Counted from the stretch's first letter, positions 9,516 through 18,346 are shown. The stretch is DNA of 64,000 nt from Actinoplanes siamensis (GCF_016862395.1 NZ_BOMW01000033.1:83547-147546); one strand, 5' to 3'. Translations and numbers: made by a program. The notes: generated by a model not told the origin, from the letters alone.

Positions 9516-10805
9516 GTGGCCGAGGTCTGCTGGCCCACCCCGCGGCGCATCGCCACCCTCTCGGTGCACACGTCACCCCTGGAACAACCGGGCACCGGCG
9601 ACGCCGGCGGGATGAACGTCTACATCGTCGAGGTGTCCAAGCGGCTCGCCGCCGCCGGCGTCGAGGTGGAGATCTTCACCCGGGCCACCTCCAGCGACCT
9701 GCCGCCGATGGTGGAGATGGCGCCGGGGGTGCACGTGCGGCACGTCACCGCGGGGCCCTACGAGGGACTGAACAAGGAGGAGCTCTCCTCCCAGCTGTGC
9801 GCGTTCACCACGGGTGTGCTGCGGGCCGAGGCGGCGCATCCGCCGGGCCACTACGACCTGATCCACTCGCACTACTGGCTCTCCGGCCAGGTCGGCTGGC
9901 TGGCCCGGGAGCGCTGGGGCGTGCCGCACGTGCACACCGCGCACACCCTGGCCAAGGTGAAGAACCGGCTGATCGCCACGGGCGACCGCCCGGAGCCGAA
10001 GGCCCGGGTGATCGGCGAGGAGCAGGTGGTCGCCGAGTCCGACCGGCTGGTCGCCAACACCCGGTTCGAGGCACAGGATCTGATCACGCATTATCAGGCC
10101 GATCCGGCCCGGGTCAGCGTCGTGCAGCCGGGGGTCGACCTGGAGCGGTTCCGGCCCGGTCCGGCCGACCGGGCCCGGTTCGGGCTGCGCGAGCGGGACC
10201 GGATCGTCGCGTTCGTCGGCCGGATCCAGCCGCTCAAGGCCCCGGACGTGCTGATTTCCGCGCTCGCCGGGTTGCGTGCCCGCGGCGCCGGGGACGTCAC
10301 CCTGGTGATCTGCGGCGGCCCCAGCGGCAGCGGCCTGGAGCGGCCCACCGCGCTGATCGACCTGGCCGCCTCGCTCGGCGTCGCCGACTCGGTGGTGTTC
10401 CTGCCACCGCAGACCGGCGCCGGCCTGGCCGCCCTCTACCGCGCCGCCGACCTGGTCGCGGTGCCGTCCTACAACGAGTCGTTCGGGCTGGTCGCGCTGG
10501 AGGCCCAGGCCTGCGGCACGCCGGTGGTGGCGGCCGCGGTCGGCGGCCTGGTCACCGCGGTCCGCGACGGCGAGAGCGGCGTGCTGGTCGACGGCCACGA
10601 CCCGACCGACTGGGCGCGGGTGCTGGACCGGTTGCTCGCCGCGCCGGGCCTGCGCCGCCGCCTGTCGGGCGGCGCGGTCGCCCACGCCTCGCAGTTCTCC
10701 TGGGACCGGACCGTGGAGCGGCTGTTGCGGGTCTACCGTGACGCGGTGAGCGAGCACCGGGCGCTGATCGCGGCCCGGGTGGAGGGGGCGTCCTGCGCAT
10801 GGTGA
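9516..10805 (+). CDS. mshA: D-inositol-3-phosphate glycosyltransferase MshA
   Basis: 429 residues, GT4 family. It transfers GlcNAc from UDP-GlcNAc to 1L-myo-inositol 1-phosphate, the first committed step of mycothiol synthesis in the cytosol. Evidence: N-terminal LSVHTSPLEQPGTGDAGGMN, VYIVEVSKRL, HSHYWLSGQVGW, HTLAKVKN and the EX7E-type donor site NESFGLVALEAQACGTPVV. GTG 9516 is preceded by TTGGAGGG; an upstream TTG at 9501 lies inside that site. The last bases overlap the YbjN gene start. Same order as mshA-Rv0487 in mycobacteria (from memory). Confidence 0.94.
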   Translation: MAEVCWPTPRRIATLSVHTSPLEQPGTGDAGGMNVYIVEVSKRLAAAGVEVEIFTRATSSDLPPMVEMAPGVHVRHVTAGPYEGLNKEELSSQLCAFTTGVLRAEAAHPPGHYDLIHSHYWLSGQVGWLARERWGVPHVHTAHTLAKVKNRLIATGDRPEPKARVIGEEQVVAESDRLVANTRFEAQDLITHYQADPARVSVVQPGVDLERFRPGPADRARFGLRERDRIVAFVGRIQPLKAPDVLISALAGLRARGAGDVTLVICGGPSGSGLERPTALIDLAASLGVADSVVFLPPQTGAGLAALYRAADLVAVPSYNESFGLVALEAQACGTPVVAAAVGGLVTAVRDGESGVLVDGHDPTDWARVLDRLLAAPGLRRRLSGGAVAHASQFSWDRTVERLLRVYRDAVSEHRALIAARVEGASCAW

Positions 10806-11332
10806 AGGACCTGATCGAGCGGGCTCTCGACGAGCGCGAGCTGGAGTGGGAAGCGACCGGCGACTCGTCGTGGGTGGTCACCCTCCCCGGCTCGCACAAG
10901 CTCAAGACGGCGTGCAACCTGATCGCCGGCGAGCACGCGTTGCGGATCGAGGCGTTCGTGATGCGCCAGCCCGACGAGCGCCGCGAGGAGTTGTGGGCCT
11001 GGCTGCTGCGGCGCAACGCCCGGATGTACGGGGTGGCCTTCTCCATCGACGCGGCCGGCGACGTCTACCTGACCGGGCGCGTCTCGCTGAAGGGCCTGGA
11101 CGAGGACGAACTGGACCGGCTGCTGGGCGCGGTGCTGACCTATGCCGACGAGTCGTTCGACACGATGCTGGAGATCGGATTCGGTACGTCGATCCGGCGC
11201 GAGTGGGAGTGGCGCGTCAAGCGCGGTGAGTCCCTGGCGAACCTCCAAGCGTTCCGGCACTTCGCCGCGCCCGCAGCGTCCACTTCGGACGGCTCCGGTG
11301 GGTCCACATCGGAGCAGCGCGCTGCGGGCTGA
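10799..11332 (+). CDS. YbjN domain protein
   Basis: 177 residues. YbjN domains share the fold of type III secretion chaperones; function in actinobacteria is unknown. The core spans about 1-150: ALDERELEWEATGDSSWVV, RIEAFVMRQPDERREELWAW, VYLTGRVSLKGLDEDELDRL and a final helix around SFDTMLEIGFGTSIRREW. The tail is a Ser/Gly-rich stretch. ATG 10799 overlaps the mshA stop by 7 bases, so it is translationally linked to mycothiol synthesis. Confidence 0.85.
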   Translation: MVKDLIERALDERELEWEATGDSSWVVTLPGSHKLKTACNLIAGEHALRIEAFVMRQPDERREELWAWLLRRNARMYGVAFSIDAAGDVYLTGRVSLKGLDEDELDRLLGAVLTYADESFDTMLEIGFGTSIRREWEWRVKRGESLANLQAFRHFAAPAASTSDGSGGSTSEQRAAG

Positions 11333-11904
11333 CCGGCGCCTGCGCCACGACCTGCGGAAACGCGATCTTCATAACCGGAATTCACCCCATGGTCACCCGT
11401 TGGCAAGATCGCCGCGGCCCGGCGGCTGATTCGACACCCATCATTTAGTAGTCGTTATTTCCGCCGGTGCGCCGGAGTCCGGACGAGTGATTGCCGGCTC
11501 GTCCGATCGGCTGGTTGTTGGTGATTGTGACGCCTGAGACAGATGTCGACACGAATACGGGTTGTGAGGCTTGACTGGCCCAACTAGCGTGGTCGATGGA
11601 CGTCGAGCCGTCAGTTCGGGGAACGGGACGATCAGTAATGATCTCCGCGGATCGACGTTTGGGGACGGGTGGCATAAGCCGTTGGGGGACGGCGCGACCC
11701 GAGACCGGCGGTTAGTGCGGGCGACGCCTATGGGGATGGGGGTCGCCCGCCGCCGCCGGCGCTTTTGTTTGCGGGCGTGACACCGTTCCGTACCCTCAGG
11801 ATCTTTCGTTCATCGAATTCCGTAGTGCGCATTCGCAGGTCGTTATGCGCGTCCGTCCGATGTGTTCTCCGGGTGCGCGCAGCAGCGGCGGCGCCAGCTC
11901 CGAG
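11333..11904. other. Gene-poor spacer between the YbjN gene and the MFS remnant
   Basis: No convincing coding sequence. It is more AT-rich around 11430-11570 than its neighbours. It holds a possible promoter at 11562-11590 and a hairpin with T-rich tail at 11717-11770 (listed separately). A 76-codon minus-strand frame at 11445-11675 has no recognisable motif and I do not call it. Confidence 0.5.
11562..11770 (+). ncRNA. Candidate small RNA (promoter plus terminator)
   Basis: TTGTGA at 11562-11567 and TAGCGT at 11585-11590 are 17 bases apart and resemble a housekeeping promoter. About 120 bases on, arms gcgggcgac (11717-11725) and gtcgcccgc (11742-11750) form a hairpin, followed 12 bases later by TTTTGTTT at 11763-11770. 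The span between (about 11597-11770) has no plausible start codon with a ribosome site. This is inference from signals only. Confidence 0.25.
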
Positions 11905-12425
11905 TTTGATCGCGGCGTTCGGCGGCGCGGCGAGCATCCCGCCGGTCGTCCAGATCACCGCGGCGGTCAGATAGGCGGGCAGGCTGTCGGCGACCGTCAG
12001 CACCGCGAAGCCGGCCGCCATCACCACCAGCGACAGCGCCAGCACCCGGTCCTTGCGCCGCCCGTCGATGAACCCCGGCACGAACAGCTGCCCGATCACG
12101 ATCAGCGCCCCGCCGAGCGCCGTCACCAGGCCGTAGTCTCCGGGTCCGAGCCCGTCGCCGTGCATCGCGAGCGGCACGATGGTGTTCGTCTGGGTGTTCA
12201 GCAGCGCCTGCAGGATGGTGAGCCCGACGAAGGCCAGGAAGATCCGGTCGGCCAGGACCGTGCGCATCCCGCCGGCCGGGGCGTCGTGCCGGCGTACCGG
12301 GGCCAGTGTCTCCGGCACCTTCCCGGCGATCACCAGGGCGGTGATGAGGGTGCTGGTGGCGTCGAGCAGGAACAGGACCGGGTAGCTCCACCGGGCCAGC
12401 GCGCCGGCCAGCAGCGACGCGCGGC
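11905..12425 (-). pseudogene. Truncated paralogue of the adjacent MFS transporter
   Basis: The minus-strand frame encodes about 170 residues that align with the middle of the intact MFS protein next to it: YPVLFLLDATSTLITALVI matches YLLLFVVDAATTLVTATIT, GALIVIGQLFVPGFIDGRR matches NGILIVSGQLFVPRLIEGH, and AAVIWTTGGMLAAPPNAA matches TVVIWTLGEMLQSPSNAA. It lacks the first half or so, has no start codon, and loses similarity after about 11905. It begins directly after the stop of the intact gene. No internal stop is present, so the decay looks recent. Confidence 0.7.
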
Positions 12426-12428
12426 TGG

Positions 12429-13709
12429 TCAGCTGTTGGGTGCGGAGGCCGGGGCGAGATCCGGCGCCGGGGGCGCGGGCGCCGCGGGTGCGGGGACATC
12501 CGTCGTACGGCGGAAAGCGGTCTGTCTCTCGCGGGCCGGGCCGGCCAGCAGATGGCCGACGCCGGCCAGGACGCAGAGCCCGAAACAGCCCACCCAGAGC
12601 ACCACCGAGCCGAGGCCCTGCAGGACCAGGCCGCCCAGAACCGGCGCCAGGGCCGTCCCGAGCGACCAGGACAACGAGTTGAGCCCCTGGTAACGCCCGC
12701 GCAGCGCGGCCGGCGACAGCGCCGCCACGGTCGCCGCGTTGCTCGGCGACTGCAGCATCTCGCCGAGGGTCCAGATCACCACGGTCAGCGCGTAGACCCA
12801 GGCCGTGTGCGCGAACGCGACCAGCCCGAAGCCCACGCCGACGATCACCGAGGCGACGGCCAGAACCTGGTGCGGGCGGTGCCCCTCGATCAGCCGTGGC
12901 ACGAAGAGCTGACCGGACACGATCAGGATGCCGTTGACCGCGATCACCCAGCCGTAGGTGGCCGCCGACAAGCCGTCGGCCAGCATCGCGATCGGCAGCG
13001 TCGACGCGTGCTGCAGGATGACCAGCACGGAGAGCAGGTTGATCACCAGGAAGACCAGGAAGACCCGGTCCCTCAGCGCGGTCAGCAGGCCACCGGCCGG
13101 GGCGGCTCCGGTCGCGGCCGGGCGGCGTGCCGGCCGGGTCTCCCGCAGGAAGAACAGCGTGATCGTCGCGGTGACCAGCGTGGTGGCCGCGTCGACGACG
13201 AACAGCAGCAGGTAGTCGAACTGGGCCGCGAAACCGGCGGCGATCGCGGCCAGCGCGAAACCGAGGTTGATCGCCCAGTAGTTCAGCGAGAACGCCCGGA
13301 CCCGGTCCCGTTCCGGCACGACGTCCACCATCATCGCCGAGAACGCCGGCCGCACGCCCTCCGAGAAGAACCCGAGCAGTCCGGTGACGAGCAGGATCTG
13401 CGGGTACGTGTCGGCGAAGCCCAGGGTCAGCATCAGCGCGGCCGTGCCGAACTGGGAGGTGAGCATGGTCGGGCGGCGGCCCCAGCGGTCGGTCAGCACG
13501 CCGCCGGTCATCGTGCCGATCGCGCCGCCCACGCCGTAGAGACCGATCACGAAACCGGCCTGGCTCTGCGTGAAATGCCTTTCGCTGGTCAGGTAGATGC
13601 TCAGGAAGAGCACCACGAACGAGCCGAGACGGTTGATCAGGGTGCCGGTCCAGAGGAACCAGAATTGCCTGGGCAGCCCACCGGCGGCCTCCCGTAACCA
13701 ACCTCGCAC
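12429..13709 (-). CDS. MFS transporter
   Basis: 426 residues with 12 predicted membrane helices. MFS loop 2-3 signature GGVLTDRWGRRPTML is clear (about residues 69-83), and a matching RGRYQGLNSLSWS lies in the second half. The C-terminal 40 residues are Pro/Ala-rich and cytoplasmic. It is an inner-membrane secondary transporter, most like multidrug or sugar-efflux exporters; the substrate cannot be read from sequence. ORF start at 13709 is taken; the gene stands alone, divergent from gpm, and is followed by a truncated copy of itself. Confidence 0.88.
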   Translation of the reverse strand: MRGWLREAAGGLPRQFWFLWTGTLINRLGSFVVLFLSIYLTSERHFTQSQAGFVIGLYGVGGAIGTMTGGVLTDRWGRRPTMLTSQFGTAALMLTLGFADTYPQILLVTGLLGFFSEGVRPAFSAMMVDVVPERDRVRAFSLNYWAINLGFALAAIAAGFAAQFDYLLLFVVDAATTLVTATITLFFLRETRPARRPAATGAAPAGGLLTALRDRVFLVFLVINLLSVLVILQHASTLPIAMLADGLSAATYGWVIAVNGILIVSGQLFVPRLIEGHRPHQVLAVASVIVGVGFGLVAFAHTAWVYALTVVIWTLGEMLQSPSNAATVAALSPAALRGRYQGLNSLSWSLGTALAPVLGGLVLQGLGSVVLWVGCFGLCVLAGVGHLLAGPARERQTAFRRTTDVPAPAAPAPPAPDLAPASAPNS

Positions 13710-13866
13710 AGCGCCTCCCGATCAGCAGCGGCCGGCCTCCCGGTAAGTAGCCAGCAGCCTCTATTCCCTTACAAAGCGGGGTCGGCCGCAACCCGATTAA
13801 CCTGTGGCGACCGCCACCTGCCGGGTGGCGCTGACCGGTCCCGGGGCCGCGGGGCAAGATGTGGTC

Positions 13867-14613
13867 ATGACTGGAACCCTGGTGCTGTTGCGGCATGGCA
13901 ACAGCGAGTGGAACGCCAAGAACCTCTTCACCGGCTGGGTCGACGTGGACCTGGACGCCAAGGGCGAGGACGAGGCCCGCCGCGGTGGAGAGCTGCTCAA
14001 GGAACAGCACGTGCTGCCCGATGTCGTGCACACCAGCCTGCTGCGGCGCGCGATCCGGACCAGCGAGATCGCCCTGCACATCGCCGACCGGCACTGGATC
14101 CCGGTGAAGCGCTCGTGGCGGCTCAACGAGCGGCACTACGGCGCTCTGCAGGGCAAGGACAAGAAGCAGACGCTGGAGACGTACGGCGAGGAGCAGTTCA
14201 TGCTCTGGCGCCGGTCGTACGACGTCCCCCCGCCGCCGATCGAGGACGACTCGGAGTTCTCCCAGGCCCACGACGCCCGTTACGCGTCGCTGCCGCCGGA
14301 GCTGCGCCCGAAGGCGGAGTGCCTGAAGGACGTGCTGGAGCGGGCCCTGCCGTACTGGTACGACGCGATCGTGCCGGACCTGCTGGCCGGCAAGACGGTG
14401 CTGGTCGCCGCGCACGGCAACTCGCTGCGCGCGATCGTCAAGCACCTCGACCAGATCTCCGACGAGGCGATCGCCAAGCTGAACATCCCGACCGGCATCC
14501 CGCTGCGCTACGACCTGGACGAGAACCTGCGCCCGGTCACCGCGGGCGGGACGTACCTGGACCCGGAGGCCGCCAAGGAGGCCGCCGCCGCGGTCGCCAA
14601 CCAGGGCCGCTGA
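13867..14613 (+). CDS. gpmA: 2,3-bisphosphoglycerate-dependent phosphoglycerate mutase
   Basis: 248 residues, glycolysis/gluconeogenesis: interconverts 3- and 2-phosphoglycerate through phosphohistidine. RHG motif LVLLRHGNSEWN gives His10; second His in AAHGNSLRAI; substrate residues in SLLRRAIRTSEIA and ERHYGALQGKDK. Length fits the dPGM family. ATG 13867 is preceded by a CAAGAT box at 13855-13860 and no ribosome site, so leaderless translation is possible. Neighbourhood with senX3-regX3 matches the mycobacterial order. Confidence 0.95.
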   Translation: MTGTLVLLRHGNSEWNAKNLFTGWVDVDLDAKGEDEARRGGELLKEQHVLPDVVHTSLLRRAIRTSEIALHIADRHWIPVKRSWRLNERHYGALQGKDKKQTLETYGEEQFMLWRRSYDVPPPPIEDDSEFSQAHDARYASLPPELRPKAECLKDVLERALPYWYDAIVPDLLAGKTVLVAAHGNSLRAIVKHLDQISDEAIAKLNIPTGIPLRYDLDENLRPVTAGGTYLDPEAAKEAAAAVANQGR

Positions 14614-14619
14614 CGCAGG

Positions 14620-14656
14620 GCAGGGCCGGGATACCCCCGTGATGTCCCGGCCCTGC
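14620..14656. terminator. Bidirectional terminator between gpm and phoU
   Basis: A perfect 12-bp stem (14620-14631 with 14645-14656) and a 13-base loop in the 49-base gap between convergent stops. Confidence 0.7.
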
Positions 14657-14662
14657 GGGCGG

Positions 14663-15316
14663 TCAGTCCTGACTGGTGACCGGCTCCCCGGTGACCAGGT
14701 AGATCGTGTGCTCGCCGATGTTCACGGCGTGGTCCGCGTACCGCTCGTAGAACCGGCCGAGCAGGGCGCCGTCGATCGCGGTCTCCGCCCCGTACGGCCA
14801 GTCGTCGGCCAGCATGATCTTGAAGAGCCGGCGCTCCAGGTCGTCGATCGCGTCGTCGTCCTTCTCCAGCTCGGCCGCCAGGCCGGCGTCGGTGTGGGTG
14901 AGCACGTCGGTGATCTTCTCGGCCATCTGGTCGGCGATCTCCGCCATGCCCTTGAAGACCTGACGCAGCTCGGCCGGCACGGCCGGGGACGGGTGCCGGC
15001 GGGCGGCGGTCTTGGCCACGTGCTCGGCCAGGTCGCCCATCCGCTCCAGGTCCGCCGAGATGTGCAGGGCGGTGATCGCCCGGCGCAGGTCCACCGCGAC
15101 CGGCGCCTGCCGGACGATGATGTCCGCCACCTTCGCCTCGACCTGCTGGAAGATCGCGTCCACGTCGGCGTCACGCCTGATGACGGCCTGGGCCGCCTCC
15201 AGATCGGCGGTCAGCAGCGCGGTCGTCGCCTTGCGGAGCGCGGCACGCACCGACTCTGCCATGGTCACCAGCAGCCGAGTCACTTCGGTGAGTTCGGCCT
15301 GGAACTCCTCACGCAT
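14663..15316 (-). CDS. phoU: PhoU phosphate signalling protein
   Basis: 217 residues, all helical, two PhoU three-helix repeats with the metal-binding E/D patterns: DADVDAIFQQVEAKVADIIV and then ADLERMGDLAEHVAKTAARR in the first repeat, EKDDDAIDDLERRLF and YADHAVNIGEHTIYLVTG in the second. PhoU links the Pst transporter to the phosphate two-component system; here it is divergent from senX3-regX3, which supports that role. ATG 15316 (MREEFQAELTEV) is the family start; an upstream in-frame start adds 15 non-homologous residues. Confidence 0.93.
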   Translation of the reverse strand: MREEFQAELTEVTRLLVTMAESVRAALRKATTALLTADLEAAQAVIRRDADVDAIFQQVEAKVADIIVRQAPVAVDLRRAITALHISADLERMGDLAEHVAKTAARRHPSPAVPAELRQVFKGMAEIADQMAEKITDVLTHTDAGLAAELEKDDDAIDDLERRLFKIMLADDWPYGAETAIDGALLGRFYERYADHAVNIGEHTIYLVTGEPVTSQD

Positions 15317-15516
15317 GTTCTGTAGTCCCGGTCGTCGGGGCCGTCCCGCCTTCCGGGACACGGCCGATGTGTGCGGCTCACGCTAGGTCAGCGGGGCTTC
15401 CCGGACGTGAACACCGGTGAACGACGCCGGACCCGGCGGTGAACATTGCTCGACGCGCGCCCGTTTCGCCCCTTTGGCCTTGTGGTCCAGGTAAACAATG
15501 CCCCTACGATCGCAGC

Positions 15517-16803
15517 GTGGAGTGGGGATACGCCGTCGGCTTGGTCTCAGCCGCGCTGGCCGTCGGTGTCGGTGCCGGGCTGGCGCTCGCCCGTTTCCGC
15601 CGATCGTCGGCGGAGGACGTGGCTCAAGCCGGTTCGCCGGAGGGGAGAGCCGCCATCGAACCGGACGACGATCGCCCGGCAGGCACGCACGGCCTGAAGG
15701 GGCTGGGCCGCAAGAGCCTCGACTCGCTGCGCGTGGGCGTCGTCGTCCTCGACGCGGACGACTACCCGGTGCTGGTCAACCCGGCCGCGCGGGCCATGGG
15801 CCTGCTGCGCTCCGGCGGCGCCCCGGGCACCATCGCCGCGCATCCGATCCTGCGCACGCTGGCCGGCCAGGTGCGCCGTACCGGGGTGCGCCGCGAGGTC
15901 GAGCTGGACCTGCCCCGCGGTCGGGCCGGCGGGGCCCAGGCGCCGCTCGGTCTGCACCTGCGGGCCGTCGCGCTGAACTCGACGCACGTCGCCGTCGAGG
16001 CGGCCGACGTGACCGAGTCGCACCGCCTGGCCCGGGTCCGGCGGGACTTCGTGGCCAACGTGAGCCACGAGCTGAAGACCCCGATCGGCGCGCTGCAACT
16101 GCTCGCCGAGGCGCTGCTGGACGCCACCCAGCTGCCCGAGTCGGCGCCCGAGGCGCAGTCCGAGGACCTGCTGGCCGCCCGCCGGTTCGCCGAGCGGATC
16201 CACCACGAGTCGGCCCGGATGGGCCGGCTGGTGAGCGAGCTGCTCGAGCTGAGCCGGCTGCAGGGCGCCGAGCCGCTGCCCCACCCCGAGCCGGTCGCGC
16301 TGGACTGGGTGATCGCGGAGGTGCTGGACCGCACCCGGACCACCTCGTCGGCCAAGAACATCGAGATCGCCTACTCCGGACCGAAAGGCCTGATGGCGTA
16401 CGGCAGCGACAGCCAGTTCGCCACCGCTGTGACGAACCTGGTGGAGAACGCGATCGCGTACTCCGGCCCGGACACCAAGGTCGAACTGACCATGCGGCAG
16501 GACGCCGACTGGATCGAGATCGATGTGGCCGACCAGGGCATCGGCATCTCACCGCAGGACGTCGACCGGATTTTCGAGAGGTTCTACCGAGCCGATCAAG
16601 CCAGGTCCCGGGCGACCGGCGGGACCGGCCTCGGCCTCGCCATCGTCAAGCACATCGCCACCAACCACGGTGGTCGAGTGGACGTCACCAGCGCTCTCGG
16701 CGAAGGATCCACGTTCACCCTGCGCCTCCCGGCGCGCCCGCCCGAATCCCCCTCGCCGTCACCGACGGCAATTGAGATCGAGTCCGGTGTGACCGGGCGC
16801 TGA
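15517..16803 (+). CDS. senX3: SenX3-type phosphate-sensing histidine kinase
   Basis: 428 residues. One N-terminal membrane helix (about 5-26), a PAS-like domain (about 65-165, DSLRVGVVVLDADDYPVLVN), HisKA with His184 in FVANVSHELKTPIGAL, and HATPase_c with NLVENAIAYSGP, VADQGIGISPQDVDRIFERF and GGTGLGLAIVKHI. SenX3 phosphorylates RegX3 under phosphate limitation. GTG 15517 has no ribosome site but a TACGAT box 6 bases upstream, so the mRNA is probably leaderless. regX3 follows after 29 bases. Confidence 0.92.
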   Translation: MEWGYAVGLVSAALAVGVGAGLALARFRRSSAEDVAQAGSPEGRAAIEPDDDRPAGTHGLKGLGRKSLDSLRVGVVVLDADDYPVLVNPAARAMGLLRSGGAPGTIAAHPILRTLAGQVRRTGVRREVELDLPRGRAGGAQAPLGLHLRAVALNSTHVAVEAADVTESHRLARVRRDFVANVSHELKTPIGALQLLAEALLDATQLPESAPEAQSEDLLAARRFAERIHHESARMGRLVSELLELSRLQGAEPLPHPEPVALDWVIAEVLDRTRTTSSAKNIEIAYSGPKGLMAYGSDSQFATAVTNLVENAIAYSGPDTKVELTMRQDADWIEIDVADQGIGISPQDVDRIFERFYRADQARSRATGGTGLGLAIVKHIATNHGGRVDVTSALGEGSTFTLRLPARPPESPSPSPTAIEIESGVTGR

Positions 16804-16832
16804 TCCGGTCACCGACGACGGAAGGAACTTCA

Positions 16833-17516
16833 TTGGCCCGCGTGCTCGTGGTCGAGGACGAGGAGTCGTTCTCCGACGCCCTGTCGTACATGCTGCGTAA
16901 GGAGGGCTTCGAGGTGTCTGTCGCCGCGACCGGCACCTCGGCGCTGACGCAGTTCGACCGGACCGGTGCCGACATCGTGCTGCTCGACCTCATGTTGCCC
17001 GAGATGTCGGGTACCGAGGTGTGCCGCCAGCTCCGGCAGCGCTCCGCCGTCCCGATCATCATGGTCACCGCCCGGGACAGCGAGATCGACAAGGTGGTCG
17101 GTCTGGAGATCGGCGCGGACGACTACGTCACCAAGCCGTACTCGCCGCGCGAGCTGGTCGCCCGGATCCGTGCCGTGCTGCGCCGCCAGAGTGGCGAGGC
17201 GGCCGAGGTGAGCACCCCGACGCTCGCCGCGGGCCCGGTCCGGATGGACGTCGAACGTCACGTGGTGACAGTCGGCGGCGCCGGCGTGCAACTGCCGCTC
17301 AAGGAGTTCGAACTGCTCGAACTGCTCCTGCGCAACGCCGGGCGGGTGCTGACCCGCGGCCAGCTGATCGACCGGGTCTGGGGCGCCGACTACGTCGGTG
17401 ACACCAAGACGCTTGACGTGCACGTGAAGCGGCTGCGCTCCAAGGTCGAGCCGGAGCCGAGTGCCCCGCGCTACATCGTCACGGTCCGCGGCCTGGGCTA
17501 CAAGTTCGAGCCTTAG
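16833..17516 (+). CDS. regX3: RegX3-type OmpR-family response regulator
   Basis: 227 residues: receiver domain (Asp8, Asp9-position acidic pocket in VVEDEES, phospho-acceptor Asp52 in IVLLDLMLPEMSG, Lys in VTKPYSPREL) and a winged-helix DNA-binding domain with GRVLTRGQLIDRVWG and LDVHVKRLRSKVEP. It activates phosphate-starvation genes in related organisms. Start is TTG 16833, supported by GGAAGGA 6 bases before it. Its stop overlaps the stop of the convergent gene by 3 bases and its terminator lies inside that gene. Confidence 0.92.
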   Translation: MARVLVVEDEESFSDALSYMLRKEGFEVSVAATGTSALTQFDRTGADIVLLDLMLPEMSGTEVCRQLRQRSAVPIIMVTARDSEIDKVVGLEIGADDYVTKPYSPRELVARIRAVLRRQSGEAAEVSTPTLAAGPVRMDVERHVVTVGGAGVQLPLKEFELLELLLRNAGRVLTRGQLIDRVWGADYVGDTKTLDVHVKRLRSKVEPEPSAPRYIVTVRGLGYKFEP

Positions 17517-18346
17517 TCCCGCGGAGCGCGAGGGGAGGCGGGTTCGCGCCCGCCTCTTCTCGTCGGTGCGCCGGCGGCGGTGGTGGCCGGGTGGACGGCG
17601 ATCAGGCCCGACTTGACGCGGGCCGCGCAGAGCTCGGCGAGCTTCGTGTACGCCGATTCGCCGATCAGCTCGGTCAGCTCCGGCGCGTAGGACACGTACA
17701 TCGGCTCGCTGCCCACGTGCGCCTCCGGGGAGGAGGTGCACCACCAGGCCAGATCGTGCCCGCCCGGCCCCCAGCCACGCCTGTCGAACTCGGTCAGCGT
17801 GGACTGCAACAGTTTCGTGCCGTCGGCCCGGGTGATCCAGTCCTGCTCCCGGCGGATCGGCAGCTGCCAGCAGACGTCCGGCTTGTACTTCAGCGGGTGC
17901 TCCCCGTCCCGCAGCGCCTGGGCGTGCAGCGCGCAGCCACCGCCCCCGGCGAAGTCCGCGTCGTTGAGGAACACGCACGGCCCGTCACCGGATCGGGTGG
18001 CGGTGCGCCGGGCCGGCTTGGTGCCGTCCACGGTGTCCATCTCGGTCCAGTTCTTGAACCCGCGCCGGTGGTGCTGCCAGGTCTGCGGGGTGAGCCGGGC
18101 GGCCGCCGCCTTCACCCGGTTCTCGTCGTCGGCGTCGGTGAAGAACGCGCCGTGCGAACAGCAGCCGTCCTCGGCGCGACCGGGCAGGATGCCCCGGCAG
18201 GCCGAGCCGAAGACGCAGGTCCAGCGGGAGAGCAGCCAGGTCAGGTCGGCGCGCACCAGGTGCTGCTCGTCGGCCGGGTCGAGGAATTCGATCCATTCCC
18301 GAGGGAAGTCCAGCGGGACTTCCGTAGGGCGTCGCGTGCGGCTCAT
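17513..18346 (-). CDS. Cysteine-rich conserved protein (DUF3109/YkgJ-like)
   Basis: 277 residues, function unknown. Conserved cysteines at about 44, 50, 62, 63, 124, 138 and 159 (WTCVFGSAC, GCCSHGAFF, GPCVFLND, GGGCALHA, VCWQLPIR) suggest a bound zinc or iron-sulfur cluster, as proposed for YkgJ-type proteins. It has no signal peptide. The same position beside senX3-regX3 is held by Rv0495c in M. tuberculosis (memory). ATG 18346 has a TAGTCT box 7 bases upstream. The C-terminal 30 residues are Arg/Pro/Ala-rich and overlap the regX3 terminator. Confidence 0.7.
   Translation of the reverse strand: MSRTRRPTEVPLDFPREWIEFLDPADEQHLVRADLTWLLSRWTCVFGSACRGILPGRAEDGCCSHGAFFTDADDENRVKAAAARLTPQTWQHHRRGFKNWTEMDTVDGTKPARRTATRSGDGPCVFLNDADFAGGGGCALHAQALRDGEHPLKYKPDVCWQLPIRREQDWITRADGTKLLQSTLTEFDRRGWGPGGHDLAWWCTSSPEAHVGSEPMYVSYAPELTELIGESAYTKLAELCAARVKSGLIAVHPATTAAGAPTRRGGREPASPRAPRD
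17535..17556 (+). terminator. regX3 terminator inside the convergent gene
   Basis: Arms gaggcggg (17535-17542) and cccgcctc (17549-17556) with a TTCGCG loop, followed by TTCT. It is within the last codons of the minus-strand gene at 17513-18346, so the hairpin and the protein tail share sequence. Confidence 0.5.

Noticed and set aside
11445..11675. A 76-codon minus-strand frame in the spacer after the YbjN gene
   Set aside because: No ribosome site, no known motif and no clear codon pattern.
11728..14445. A 905-codon minus-strand open frame
   Set aside because: It crosses gpm and the intact MFS gene as a GC-driven shadow; only its last part (11905-12425) has protein similarity.
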